This document shows, in pieces, positions 43,094 to 53,764 of a stretch of DNA of 64,000 nt. Source of the stretch: Alphaproteobacteria bacterium (lineage in GTDB: Bacteria; Pseudomonadota; Alphaproteobacteria; Micropepsales; Micropepsaceae); assembly GCA_017308475.1 (NCBI GenBank), contig JAFKEU010000013.1:52981-116980 (forward strand), given 5' to 3'. Under the pieces are notes generated by a model. That model saw only the letters and a list, made by a program, of their open reading frames with translations, ran no database searches and was not told the DNA's origin. The stretch's first letter is position 1. The number at the start of each line of letters is the position of its first letter. Made by a program: the position numbers and the translations under genes.

Positions 43094-43855
43094 TCAGTGG
43101 TGATCGTGGAGGTGAAGCGCTTCGTTCAGATAGATGCAGGTCAGGATCGCGAAGACATAGGCCTGCAGGAAAGCGACCAGCAGCTCCAGCAGCATGATCG
43201 CGATGATCAGGAGCATCGGCGCGATGGCCAGTCCCGTGAAGATGCCGCCGGCTGCGCCCAGCGACACGACGAAGCCGCCAAACACCGCCAGCATGGTGTG
43301 GCCGGCAAGCATGTTGGCGAACAGTCGGACGGAAAGGCTGATTGGACGGGTCAGGAACGAGATCACCTCGATCGGCACCAGCAGGATCAGCAGGTACCAG
43401 GGCGCGTGGGGCACGAACAGCTTCAGGAAGCCGATGCCGTGCTTGACGAAGCCGGTGACGATCACCAGTGCGATCACCAGCAGCGCCAGCGAGAAGGTGA
43501 CCGCGATCTGGCTTGTGATAGTGAAGCTGCCCGGCACCATGCCGAAGAAGTTCGAGCACAGCACGAAAATGAACAGCGTGAAGACGAAGGGGAAGAATTT
43601 CAGTCCGTCCTCGCCGCTCGCCGAATGGATCATGTTGGCGACGAATTCATAGGACAGTTCCGCCATCGACTGGCCGCGCGTGGGCACCAACCGGCCCGGC
43701 TTGACCGCCAGGGTCAGGAACAGCGAGGCAGCGAGAGCCACGATCACCATCAGCAGCGACTGGTTGGTGAAATAGATGGGATGACCGGCGATATGCAGTA
43801 CCGGTTCCGCGAACAGCGGCCTGACGGTGAACTGTTCCATCGGGTTCAGGGCCAC
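43094..43855 (-). CDS. atpB: ATP synthase F0 subunit a
   Basis: Stator channel subunit, 253 aa with 5-6 helices. The essential Arg is Arg177 in SLSVRLFANMLAGHTMLAVFGGF. The N-terminus contains FTVRPLF and the early helix NQSLLMVIVALAASLFLTLA. The GTG at 43855 is used because GGAGAA lies 7 bases upstream, overlapping the end of atpI; the ATG five codons later is possible. The stop is 21 bp before atpE. Confidence 0.95.
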   Translation of the reverse strand: MALNPMEQFTVRPLFAEPVLHIAGHPIYFTNQSLLMVIVALAASLFLTLAVKPGRLVPTRGQSMAELSYEFVANMIHSASGEDGLKFFPFVFTLFIFVLCSNFFGMVPGSFTITSQIAVTFSLALLVIALVIVTGFVKHGIGFLKLFVPHAPWYLLILLVPIEVISFLTRPISLSVRLFANMLAGHTMLAVFGGFVVSLGAAGGIFTGLAIAPMLLIIAIMLLELLVAFLQAYVFAILTCIYLNEALHLHDHH

Positions 43856-43858
43856 GGA

Positions 43859-44203
43859 CTATTTCTCCTCATCCGATCGCGCCTCGGCTTGAGCCCGGGC
43901 CATCTCGGCGTTTATTTCAGCTGCCGCGCGCGTGACGTTGCGAATTCCCGCCGCCGCGCCCAGCACAAAAAACAAAATCAGAAAGGCCGGCCGGGTGTGA
44001 AATCCAAAATGGCCGAACAGCCAGTCGATCCCCCAACCGAGGCCGCCTCCCACGATCAGCGCCGCGACCATTTCCGTCGCGAAGCGGAACGCGATGCCAG
44101 ACTGGCTTGGCGGCGCGGGTTTGTGCCCGGCCGTACGCCGTGTCTGGAGCTCGTCGAGCCGCTTGCCCAGTTCGGTCAATCTGTCCGGGTCCGGAGCGGT
44201 CAA
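43859..44203 (-). CDS. atpI: ATP synthase protein I (AtpI/AtpZ family)
   Basis: Small assembly factor for the c-ring, first gene of the F0 operon. 114 aa: a polar N-terminus (LTELGKRLDELQTR), two membrane helices (about 42-62, FATEMVAALIVGGGLGWGIDW, and 70-90, RPAFLILFFVLGAAAGIRNV) and a charged C-terminal tail. The GxGxGWxxDW block is typical. atpB follows after 3 bp. Upstream is a near-consensus promoter (44269-44297). Confidence 0.88.
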   Translation of the reverse strand: MTAPDPDRLTELGKRLDELQTRRTAGHKPAPPSQSGIAFRFATEMVAALIVGGGLGWGIDWLFGHFGFHTRPAFLILFFVLGAAAGIRNVTRAAAEINAEMARAQAEARSDEEK

Positions 44204-44268
44204 AATCGTCTCCCAAGGTCCGAAAACAACCGAAAATCCGGCCTTCGCGGCGCTTCGAAGGCGCGCGG

Positions 44269-44297
44269 ACCATAGGGTTGCCCCTTTTTGCTGTCAA
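44269..44297 (-). promoter_or_regulatory. sigma70-type promoter of the F0 ATP synthase operon
   Basis: On the minus strand, TTGACA (44297-44292) and TATGGT (44274-44269) are separated by exactly 17 bp, between the smc stop and the atpI start. The -35 is a perfect consensus. Transcription would begin near 44262, giving a leader of about 60 nt. The region upstream is markedly AT-rich. Confidence 0.65.
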
Positions 44298-44437
44298 GAA
44301 AGACAGATTTATTACAACCATTTGATTTTACACGGGAAATTGGCGGCGCGCATTATGTCGCGCGGATTTTGACCAGGCATCCAAAAGTCGTTCCGCTTCC
44401 CGGCATCCGGGTGAAGGCGCAGTGTTAAGGCGATCTG

Positions 44438-47400
44438 TTATTCCGCGGCGATCTTCTCGGCTTCCGCCAGGTTGACCGAGACAAGCTGGCTGACGCCGCG
44501 TTCCGCCATGGTCACGCCGAACAGGCGGTCCATCCGGCTCATCGTCAGGGCATGGTGGGTGATGACCAGGAATCGGGTGCCCGACAAATTGGTCATCTCC
44601 ACAAGCATCTTGCAGAAGCGCTCGACATTGGCGTCGTCCAGCGGAGCGTCCACTTCGTCCAGCACGCAGACGGGAGCCGGGTTGACCAGGAACACCGCGA
44701 AAATCAGCGCCATGGCGGTCAGCGCCTGCTCCCCGCCCGACAGCAGCGCCAGGCTCTGCAGCCGCTTGCCCGGTGGGCGGGCGAAGATTTCCAGGCCCGC
44801 TTCCAGCGGATCCTCGGACTCGGTGAAGGTCAGCCGGGCCTCGCCGCCCTCGAACAGCTTGGTGAACAGGTCCTGAAAGTTCTGGTTCACCTTTTCAAAG
44901 GACGCCAGCAGGCGTTCGCGGCCTTCACGGTTCAGGCTCTGGATGCCGCGGCGCAGCCGGTCGATTGCACCGGTCAGGTCCTCGCGATCAGCGACAAGCG
45001 CCGTCATGCGCGTTTCCTGCTCCGCCGCTTCCTCTTCGGCGCGCAGATTCACGCCGCCCAGTTGTTCGCGCTCGTGTTTCAGGCGCTCGACGCGCTTTTC
45101 CGCCTGTTCCAGCGGCGGCAGTTCCTCGCCGTCCTTGATTTCTGCACGTTCGGCCAGTTCGGCCGGGGAGCATTCCAGTTCATCCTGGATGCGGGTCCTT
45201 AGTTCCTCGATGCGTTGGGCCGCAGCTTCAGACAGCGCCTGGGCGCGGGCGCGCTCCTCGCGGGCCGCCGACAGGATGGCGTCGGCGTTCTTCGCCTCCT
45301 TGTCCGCCTCGGTCAGCACATTCTCTGCCTGCTGACGAGTGTCGGCCGCTTCATGGCGGGCGGATTCGGCCAAGGCGATCGCGTCCATCAGGGCGCTGCG
45401 GCGCTGGGCGATCTCGTCCGGCACCTTTTGCGCGGCTTCCAGTTCGGTGGTCAGATACTCTTGCCGGCGCGCCAGTTCCGCGACTTGGGTGGAAGCAGCG
45501 GTGCGGCGCGTTTCCCAGCGGGCCCGTTCCTCGTCGATTGCCTTCAGGCGCGCACGGCGGCCTTCAACTTCGCGGCGCAGCGCTTCCAGGCTGGCGCGGG
45601 ATTCGGTGCTGGCGGTGCGGGCTTCGGCGGTCTTGCCGCGTGCCTCTGCCACGCTCTGGTTCAGGACGAGGCCGTCGCCCAGTTCCTCCAGGCCGGCAAC
45701 GGCCTGATTGCGGGATTCTTCGGCGGCTTCGACCGATTGTGTCAGTCGATGGATCTCCGCCTCCAGCGAGGCAAGCTGGGAGGCGCGCTCGGCCGCGGCG
45801 CGCGCGGCGCGGGTGGCCATGTCCTGTGCACCGATCAGGGCCTGCTCCGCCTGGCGTTCCGCGCTCTCGGCGGCGCGCACCGCTTCGCGAGCCGCATTGG
45901 CGGCGTCGCGGGCTGCCGAATATTCGGCGAAACGCGCGCCCCGCAGCTCTCGTGCACCGGCCGCTTCACTTTCCAGCTGGGTCAGGCGGTTGCGCTGCGC
46001 CAGCCTGAGGGCCGATGCCGATGGCGCATCGGCGCTGGCGACGAATCCATCCCATCGCCACAGATCGCCGCGTGCCGATACCAGGCTCTGGCCCGGCTTC
46101 AAATGTTTTTGCAGCATGGCGCCCTGGTCGGGAAAGACCAGGCCCGTCATGGCCAGCCTGCGGGCGAGAGCCGACGGAGCGCGAACGAAATCGCCCAGCG
46201 GCTTGCTGCCATCGGGCAAATTTGCGTCGAATTCAAATGCGCCGAGATCGCGCCAGTGATGCGGCGAGCTATCGTCAAGTGGCGCCTGTAGGTCCTCGCC
46301 CAAAGCGGCCGCCAAGGCGGCTTCATAACCCGCCTGCACGGTGACTGCGTCAACCAGCGGTGGAAACAGACCTTCGCCTTCGGGATGCAGCAGGTCGCCC
46401 AGCGCCTTCACTTCGGCAGAAAGGCGCTGAACTTCCCGTTCGGCGGCTTCCAACGGCTCGCGCGCGGCGGCTTCGGCGGCTTCGGCATCGTTGCGCCTGG
46501 TGCGGGAGACGGCGGCGGCGGCGCGCGAGGCTTCCGAGGCGGACCGGGCGCGTTCGGTCTCCGCTTCCGCGGCATGGACGTCAGGCGCATCCTTGGCCGC
46601 TTCCAGGGCACGGTCCAAACGTGTCTGGGCGTTAGCCAACTGGGTCTTGCTGGTTTCCACCAAGGCCGAAGACAGATCGCGGCTCCGCTCAAGACTGGCT
46701 TTGCGGGCATTACGATCGGCCAGTTCGGCCGTCAGCTTTTCAAGAAGTCGCTCTGCGTCCGCCAGGGTCTGGGCGAATTCGGAGGCCAGGATCTCGGCCG
46801 CGCTCACATCCTCGCCGGCGCGGGCATCGGCTGCAGCCAGTTCTTCCGACTCAGCCGCCAGCCGCGCCAGAGCCGTCTGGGCATCCTGCTCCAGCGCTTG
46901 CTCGCGGACCGCGTCGGCCTCGCCCTGGGCAAGCAGCTGGCGCACGCGCTGCGCGGCTTCGCGGGCGCGTGTTTCCTCGGCGTCCAGCTGCTCGCGCTGG
47001 GCGATCAGTCGATGATGGGCGGCTGCCTTTTCCGCTTCTGCCTGCCGCAGCGGCGGCAGGATTGCGGCCGCCTCGGTTTGGGCGGTCGAAGCCTGGGCGG
47101 CGATTTCTGTCGCGTGGGCCACATTGGTGGCAGCGACGGTCAGTTCCTCGGCCGCGCTGACAGCCTTGGCCTCAGCGGCGATCCAGCGCAAATGATGCGC
47201 CAGCGCCTCGGCCTTGCGGATATGCCCGGACAGATTTCGATAGCGCGCGGCCTGGCGGGCTTGGCGCTTCAGGCTGGCAAGCTGGCTTTCGACTTCGCGG
47301 ATGACGTCTTCCAGGCGCGACAGGTTGGTTTCCGCGGCGCGCAGGCGCAGTTCGGCCTCGTGGCGGCGCTGATGCAAGCCGCCAATGCCGGCGGCTTCCT

Positions 47401-47893
47401 CCAGGATGGCGCGGCGCGCCAGGGGCTTCTGGCTGATCAGAAGGCCAATCTGGCCCTGGCGCACGAAGGCGGTCGAGCCCGCGCCGGAAGAGGCGTCGGC
47501 AAAGAATATCTGCACGTCGCGCTGGCGCACGTCGCGGCCGTTGATGCGATAGACGCTGCCGGCCTCGCGCTCGATGCGGCGCGACACTTCGATCGTATCG
47601 AAATCGACGTAGGCGCCGCCGGCGGTGCGGTCGGAATTGTCGATGAACAGCGTGACCTCGGCCACGTTGCGGGCCGGCCGGCCGGCGCTGCCCGAGAAGA
47701 TCACATCGTCCATCTCGCTGCCGCGGATGGACGAGGGCCGGGTTTCGCCCATCACCCAGCGCATCGCATCGAACAGGTTGGACTTGCCGCAGCCGTTCGG
47801 GCCGATCACGGCGGTCAGACCCGATTCTATGAACAGCTCCGTCGGTTCGACGAAGGATTTGAAACCGGAAAGCCTGAGCCTGGTGAACTTCAA
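44438..47893 (-). CDS. smc: chromosome segregation protein SMC
   Basis: Condensin ATPase that compacts and segregates the chromosome with ScpA and ScpB. 1151 aa, full length. Head parts: Walker A GPNGCGKSNL (31-40) at the N-terminus; signature LALLSGGEQALTAMAL and Walker B PVCVLDEVDAPLDDANVERF at the C-terminus. Two long Ala/Glu/Arg-rich coiled coils flank a hinge (about 500-620, including EGEGLFPPLVDAVTVQAGYEAALAAALGEDL). No truncation is visible. The DsbA-like gene lies 33 bp upstream, same strand, and the atp operon downstream has its own promoter. Confidence 0.96.
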   Translation of the reverse strand: MKFTRLRLSGFKSFVEPTELFIESGLTAVIGPNGCGKSNLFDAMRWVMGETRPSSIRGSEMDDVIFSGSAGRPARNVAEVTLFIDNSDRTAGGAYVDFDTIEVSRRIEREAGSVYRINGRDVRQRDVQIFFADASSGAGSTAFVRQGQIGLLISQKPLARRAILEEAAGIGGLHQRRHEAELRLRAAETNLSRLEDVIREVESQLASLKRQARQAARYRNLSGHIRKAEALAHHLRWIAAEAKAVSAAEELTVAATNVAHATEIAAQASTAQTEAAAILPPLRQAEAEKAAAHHRLIAQREQLDAEETRAREAAQRVRQLLAQGEADAVREQALEQDAQTALARLAAESEELAAADARAGEDVSAAEILASEFAQTLADAERLLEKLTAELADRNARKASLERSRDLSSALVETSKTQLANAQTRLDRALEAAKDAPDVHAAEAETERARSASEASRAAAAVSRTRRNDAEAAEAAAREPLEAAEREVQRLSAEVKALGDLLHPEGEGLFPPLVDAVTVQAGYEAALAAALGEDLQAPLDDSSPHHWRDLGAFEFDANLPDGSKPLGDFVRAPSALARRLAMTGLVFPDQGAMLQKHLKPGQSLVSARGDLWRWDGFVASADAPSASALRLAQRNRLTQLESEAAGARELRGARFAEYSAARDAANAAREAVRAAESAERQAEQALIGAQDMATRAARAAAERASQLASLEAEIHRLTQSVEAAEESRNQAVAGLEELGDGLVLNQSVAEARGKTAEARTASTESRASLEALRREVEGRRARLKAIDEERARWETRRTAASTQVAELARRQEYLTTELEAAQKVPDEIAQRRSALMDAIALAESARHEAADTRQQAENVLTEADKEAKNADAILSAAREERARAQALSEAAAQRIEELRTRIQDELECSPAELAERAEIKDGEELPPLEQAEKRVERLKHEREQLGGVNLRAEEEAAEQETRMTALVADREDLTGAIDRLRRGIQSLNREGRERLLASFEKVNQNFQDLFTKLFEGGEARLTFTESEDPLEAGLEIFARPPGKRLQSLALLSGGEQALTAMALIFAVFLVNPAPVCVLDEVDAPLDDANVERFCKMLVEMTNLSGTRFLVITHHALTMSRMDRLFGVTMAERGVSQLVSVNLAEAEKIAAE

Positions 47894-47926
47894 CGAACTT
47901 GCGCCGCCTTTGCGCTACTCACCCGC

Positions 47927-48592
47927 CTATTTCTGTTCGGCGAGCGCCTTGTCCAAGAGTTTCGACATGGTCTCGAACGGAATGTTGCCCGAGCCCTGGG
48001 ATACGCCGTTCAGAATAAAGGTCGGCGTGCCGGTGATGTTGTATTTGGCCTCGCCATCCGCCGCGACCTTGTTGATGCGTTCATCCTCAGCTTTGTTGGC
48101 GATGCACTGGTCGACCTGCTGCGCGGTCATGCCGGCGATCCGGCCCAGCCGCACAAGTCCTCCATGAACATCGGTCACCCCATATTCAACGTCCCATTGA
48201 GGTTGATTCCGGAACAGCAGGTCAATGAAGTCGAAGTACTTATCCTCAGGCAGACAGCGGGCGATCTTTTCCGCTGCACCGTCGTCAGGGCGCAGGGGGA
48301 AGACCCGAAACACATAGAAGATCTTGCCCGTGTCGATGTATTGCGCTTTCAGCCGGCCAAAGGACTGGGCGCTGAATGCCGCGCAAACCGGGCAACTGGG
48401 CGCGGCATATTCGATCAGGACCACCTTGGAATTCCGGTTCCCCAGCGTGCGGTCGGTCGGATAAATCTCGTAGCCCTTGGTGGAAGCCGTCGCACCCGAA
48501 TCAGACGGCGTGCCGGACAAGGCATACCAGGCAACGGCACCCAGCACGGCCAGAACGACCACGCCCAGGATCAGCAGGGTTTTGCGCGACAC
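47927..48592 (-). CDS. DsbA-like thioredoxin-fold protein, membrane-anchored
   Basis: 221-aa periplasmic thiol oxidoreductase. The GTG at 48592 is favoured: GGAGA lies 7 bases upstream and the protein then starts with an N-terminal anchor (TLLILGVVVLAVLGAVAWYAL, about 5-25). The active site is Cys67-Pro-Val-Cys70 in EYAAPSCPVCAAF; the cis-Pro loop is TGTPTFILNG. The family (DsbA/PF13462 type, BdbD-like) catalyses disulfide formation or exchange in exported proteins. It is found next to smc and mutY in many alphaproteobacteria. It could be cotranscribed with smc. Confidence 0.88.
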   Translation of the reverse strand: MSRKTLLILGVVVLAVLGAVAWYALSGTPSDSGATASTKGYEIYPTDRTLGNRNSKVVLIEYAAPSCPVCAAFSAQSFGRLKAQYIDTGKIFYVFRVFPLRPDDGAAEKIARCLPEDKYFDFIDLLFRNQPQWDVEYGVTDVHGGLVRLGRIAGMTAQQVDQCIANKAEDERINKVAADGEAKYNITGTPTFILNGVSQGSGNIPFETMSKLLDKALAEQK

Positions 48593-48949
48593 GGGTGATT
48601 CTCCGCATTGGTTCGAACGGTTTTGGCAGAGTTTGGGGGGGCGGTTCAATGAGTCGGGGTGCCGGTCAGTAAGATACTGGTATTGTTGGGAAATTTAGCG
48701 CGCAATGGTCTGGTCCGGAAGCTGGGCCAGGATACCATAAGACATGCCGCCCCGACGGCTGGGCGACGCCGTCGATCGCGAAGGCGGGCCTGTCGGTAGG
48801 TCGTAGCGCGTCTCCGCTCCCGCGCGGCGCCGTTGATGCGCGCGTCGGCGAACTGTCAGCAATGCATCTGTTGGCTGCTTCGTGACGTTGCCCCCAGGTG
48901 CGCGACGTTCAGCAGACCGCCGTACACGTTCAGAATCTAGTATTCCGCG
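48593..48949. other. 357-bp gap without recognised gene
   Basis: Between dciA and the DsbA-like gene, both on the minus strand. No protein-like ORF or strong hairpin was seen. A promoter for the DsbA-smc pair is expected here; no close consensus match is evident. Confidence 0.4.
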
Positions 48950-49459
48950 TCACGGCAAACGGCGCCGGGCCAGGGCCTGCAGCGCACGTGCAAGACCCTC
49001 TGGCCCCTGGTAGCGGCGGCTGGGGTCTGAAGGCGGCAGCGGACAGGCCGGTTTATGGCTCGTGGGCGGGGAAGGCCGGACGATGGGCGCGCCTTGGCTG
49101 AACTTGATCTGCGCCACGACGAGGCGGCCCAGATAGGCATTGATGCGTTCGCATAGCGCGCGCTTCTCATGGCCCAGGAACAGTGCCGCGCCGGGAACGG
49201 CCCGCAACGTCAGGGTGCCCCCCGACGGCCCGTCGGCCAGCCGTACGGGCTGGGCCAGCCGCGCAACTTCCGGCCCCGCGATGTCGCGCCAGCGCAGGAC
49301 CAGTGAGGGATCGACGAAGCCGGCGCGGGTGAAGGCCGTGACGCCCACCCGTCCGGCGTCGGACGCCACCGGCACCACGCGCCGGTGACGAGCAAGGGCA
49401 TTGGCACCCTGTGAATTTTCGCCGGATTGGCTTTGTGTATCGCGCGAGCTTCGGGCCAT
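48950..49459 (-). CDS. DUF721 family protein, DciA-like helicase loader
   Basis: 169-aa protein. The central DUF721 block is clear: DPSLVLRWRDIAGPEVARLAQPVRLADG, LTLRAVPGAALFLGHEKRALCERINAYLGR and VVAQIKFSQG. DciA proteins load the replicative helicase DnaB in bacteria without DnaC; this is the likely role. Pro-rich and basic tails flank the domain. The ATG at 49459 is 9 bp from the mutY start on the other strand, so the two share a very short divergent region. The open frame running further into mutY antisense is rejected. Confidence 0.8.
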   Translation of the reverse strand: MARSSRDTQSQSGENSQGANALARHRRVVPVASDAGRVGVTAFTRAGFVDPSLVLRWRDIAGPEVARLAQPVRLADGPSGGTLTLRAVPGAALFLGHEKRALCERINAYLGRLVVAQIKFSQGAPIVRPSPPTSHKPACPLPPSDPSRRYQGPEGLARALQALARRRLP

Positions 49460-49468
49460 GGTGGGAGT

Positions 49469-51669
<2,201 letters not shown>

Positions 51670-51678
51670 TCACAGCGG

Positions 51679-51756
51679 GAATCACAGTGATTCGAGCCGA
51701 ATCGGCCGTCAAGAGTCTTGTTGAATCAATGCGTTATGAATTGAGTCCCCAGATTC
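51679..51756 (-). promoter_or_regulatory. cluster of seven GANTC sites upstream of ccrM
   Basis: GANTC occurs at 51679, 51689, 51699, 51713, 51723, 51743 and 51752. The first three are exactly 10 bp apart and form overlapping palindromes: GAATCACaGTGATTC and GATTCGagcCGAATC. Four sites lie inside the last codons of rnhB. A TTGACG box (minus strand, 51712-51707) sits among them, overlapping the rnhB stop; a matching -10 is not obvious. Chance density is about one site per 250 bp or less in GC-rich DNA. Likely a methylation-responsive ccrM control region. Confidence 0.75.
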
Positions 51757-52383
51757 ATCCCCATACCAGATGTTGTGCCCTGCGAGCAGATTCTGGATGG
51801 GGCTGAAGCTGCGGCGGTGGTGCACGGTCACACCATGGCGCCTCAGACCTTCATAATGCTCCGGGGTGCCATAGCCCTTGTTGCTTCTCCAGGCGTAGCC
51901 GGGATGCTCGTCGTGCAGCCGGACCATCTGCCGGTCGCGGGTGACCTTGGCGATGATGGAGGCCGCGGCAATCGACAGGCTGCGTGCATCGCCGTCCACC
52001 AGCGTATCACATTTGCACGGCAGGGCTGGGGCATCATTGCCATCCACCAGCGCAAAGGCAGCCGGAACCGCCAGGGCCCGCACCGCCCGCGCCATGGCCA
52101 GATGGGTGGCCTGGCGGATGTTGACAAGGTCGATTTCGCCCACGCTGGCTTCGCCCACTCCGACGGCCAGTGCCATCTCCATGATCTGGGGATACAGCGC
52201 CTCGCGGGTTTCCTCGTCCAGCTGCTTGGAATCGTTCAGACCTTTGGGAATGCGGCCTTTCCGCAGGATCACTGCCGCCGCCACCACCGGACCGGCCAAG
52301 GGCCCGCGTCCGGCCTCGTCCACGCCGCAGATCGGCCCCTCCAGGGTCTTCAGCAGGCGCGACTCGTAAATGTAATGCGGCAT
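51709..52383 (-). CDS. rnhB: ribonuclease HII
   Basis: Cleaves RNA in RNA-DNA hybrids and single ribonucleotides in DNA. From the ATG at 52383 (AGGGGAG upstream) the product is 224 aa. Catalytic Asp22-Glu23 in ICGVDEAGRGPLAGPVVAAA, the third Asp in FALVDGNDAP and the later SIIAKVTRDRQM block are typical. The C-terminal tail (GDESGDSIHNALIQQDS) is not part of the enzyme fold and is encoded by DNA that carries four of the GANTC sites upstream of ccrM. The gene is co-directional with ccrM, 57 bp before it. Confidence 0.95.
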   Translation of the reverse strand: MPHYIYESRLLKTLEGPICGVDEAGRGPLAGPVVAAAVILRKGRIPKGLNDSKQLDEETREALYPQIMEMALAVGVGEASVGEIDLVNIRQATHLAMARAVRALAVPAAFALVDGNDAPALPCKCDTLVDGDARSLSIAAASIIAKVTRDRQMVRLHDEHPGYAWRSNKGYGTPEHYEGLRRHGVTVHHRRSFSPIQNLLAGHNIWYGDESGDSIHNALIQQDS

Positions 52384-52473
52384 GCTCCCCTTATAGCGCG
52401 GCGGGGGGCCGGCACCATGCCCGCAAGCCGTCTCATCCACACGCCAGCCAAGGGTTCCCGTCCCCACACGCCT

Positions 52474-53625
52474 TCAGAACAGGGCCAACTGGTCGCCACT
52501 TTGGGGAGGACGGCGGAATTTGCCCAGGGCCAATGGCCGCGAGGGCTGGTTCAGCCCCAGCCGCTTCACAGCCATGTGGAAGCGCCGCGCCATCATTTCG
52601 GCGTAAGGGCCTGTGCCCTTCATCCGTGTGTTCCAGTTGGAGTCGTAGTCCTTCCCGCCGCGCATGGAGCGCACCAGCGTCATCACGTGTCTGGCCCGGT
52701 CCGGCACGTTCGCGTCCAGCCATTCGCGGAACAGGTCCTTGATCTCCAGCGGCAGGCGCAACAGTACATAGCCGGCCGAGCGGGCACCGGCCCCCTTCGC
52801 TGCGGTCAGCACCGCTTCCATCTCATGATCGTTCAGGGCGGGAATGGCGGGGGCGAACATTACACCCGCCGGCACGCCCGCTTCGGCGAGCGCGTGGATG
52901 GCCTGGATCCGGCGCGCTGGTGTTCCCGCCCTGGGCTCCATGGCGCGCGCCAACTTGCGATCCAGCGTCGTGATCGACAGCGCAGCCTTGGCCAGGCCCA
53001 TTTCCGCCATCTCCGACAGGATATCCAGATCGCGCAGGATCAGGGTCGACTTGGTGACGATGGCTACCGGGTGGCGGAAGTCGCGCAGCACCTCCAGAAT
53101 CGAACGGGTAATGCGCATGGTTCGCTCAACCGGCTGATAGGGATCGGTATTGGTGCCGATGGCGATGGTTTTGGGCACATAACCGGGAGCCGACAATTCC
53201 CTGGCCAGCAATTTTGCCGCGTCGGGCTTGGCGAACAGGCGGGATTCGAAATCCACCCCCGGCGACATGCCCAGATAAGCGTGGGACGGCCGCGCAAAGC
53301 AATAAATGCAGCCATGCTCGCAGCCCCGATAGGGATTGATTGACTGATCGAAGGAAAGGTCGGGTGACTGGTTGCGCGCGATGATGGTGCGGGTGGCATC
53401 CAGCGTCACTTCCGTCCGCAGTGGGGGCAGGGCGTCGTTGTCCCATGCTTCTTCCTCGGACCACACAGGCTTTCGTGCTCGTGCGGCCGGTGCTTGGCGA
53501 CTGTTGCTCCAGCCGTCGTCGAGAAGGACGCGCGTGAGCTTTTCGTAGCGGCCCACTGTATTGGATACGGCGCCCCGGCCGCGCACGCGCTCCGGCCGGA
53601 TGGTGGAATCAAGGACAGTCGTCAT
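52474..53625 (-). CDS. radical SAM protein, PA0069 / SplB-like family
   Basis: 383-aa iron-sulfur enzyme. The ATG at 53625 fits the family N-terminus; the longer open frame is rejected. The 4Fe-4S/SAM motif is Cys102-x3-Cys106-x2-Cys109 (YRGCEHGCIYCFARPSH). Further stretches: IAIGTNTDPYQPVER, VAIVTKSTLILRDLDIL and GVPAGVMFAPAIPALND. Homologues form the PA0069 group related to spore photoproduct lyase, of unproven function; DNA repair is often suggested. The upstream gene rnhB is on the same strand, 90 bp downstream of the stop. Confidence 0.88.
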   Translation of the reverse strand: MTTVLDSTIRPERVRGRGAVSNTVGRYEKLTRVLLDDGWSNSRQAPAARARKPVWSEEEAWDNDALPPLRTEVTLDATRTIIARNQSPDLSFDQSINPYRGCEHGCIYCFARPSHAYLGMSPGVDFESRLFAKPDAAKLLARELSAPGYVPKTIAIGTNTDPYQPVERTMRITRSILEVLRDFRHPVAIVTKSTLILRDLDILSEMAEMGLAKAALSITTLDRKLARAMEPRAGTPARRIQAIHALAEAGVPAGVMFAPAIPALNDHEMEAVLTAAKGAGARSAGYVLLRLPLEIKDLFREWLDANVPDRARHVMTLVRSMRGGKDYDSNWNTRMKGTGPYAEMMARRFHMAVKRLGLNQPSRPLALGKFRRPPQSGDQLALF

Positions 53626-53764
53626 GGGCGAGAGAATATCGGCCAATGAGAACAAAACAAGTACAAAATTCCACAGACCCAGGAAATTGACCGCCGTGGC
53701 GTTGTTCCCCGTGCTACAAATCGCCCCAACACCGCTGGGCCATCCGGCGCGCAGGGAGATTACT

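Noticed and set aside
42083..44275. 730-codon plus-strand frame antisense to the F0 ATP synthase operon
   Set aside because: Spans five well-supported genes; no motif and no ribosome-binding site.
46385..48598. 737-codon plus-strand frame antisense to smc and the DsbA-like gene
   Set aside because: Antisense shadow; Gly/Arg/Leu-rich without recognisable domain.
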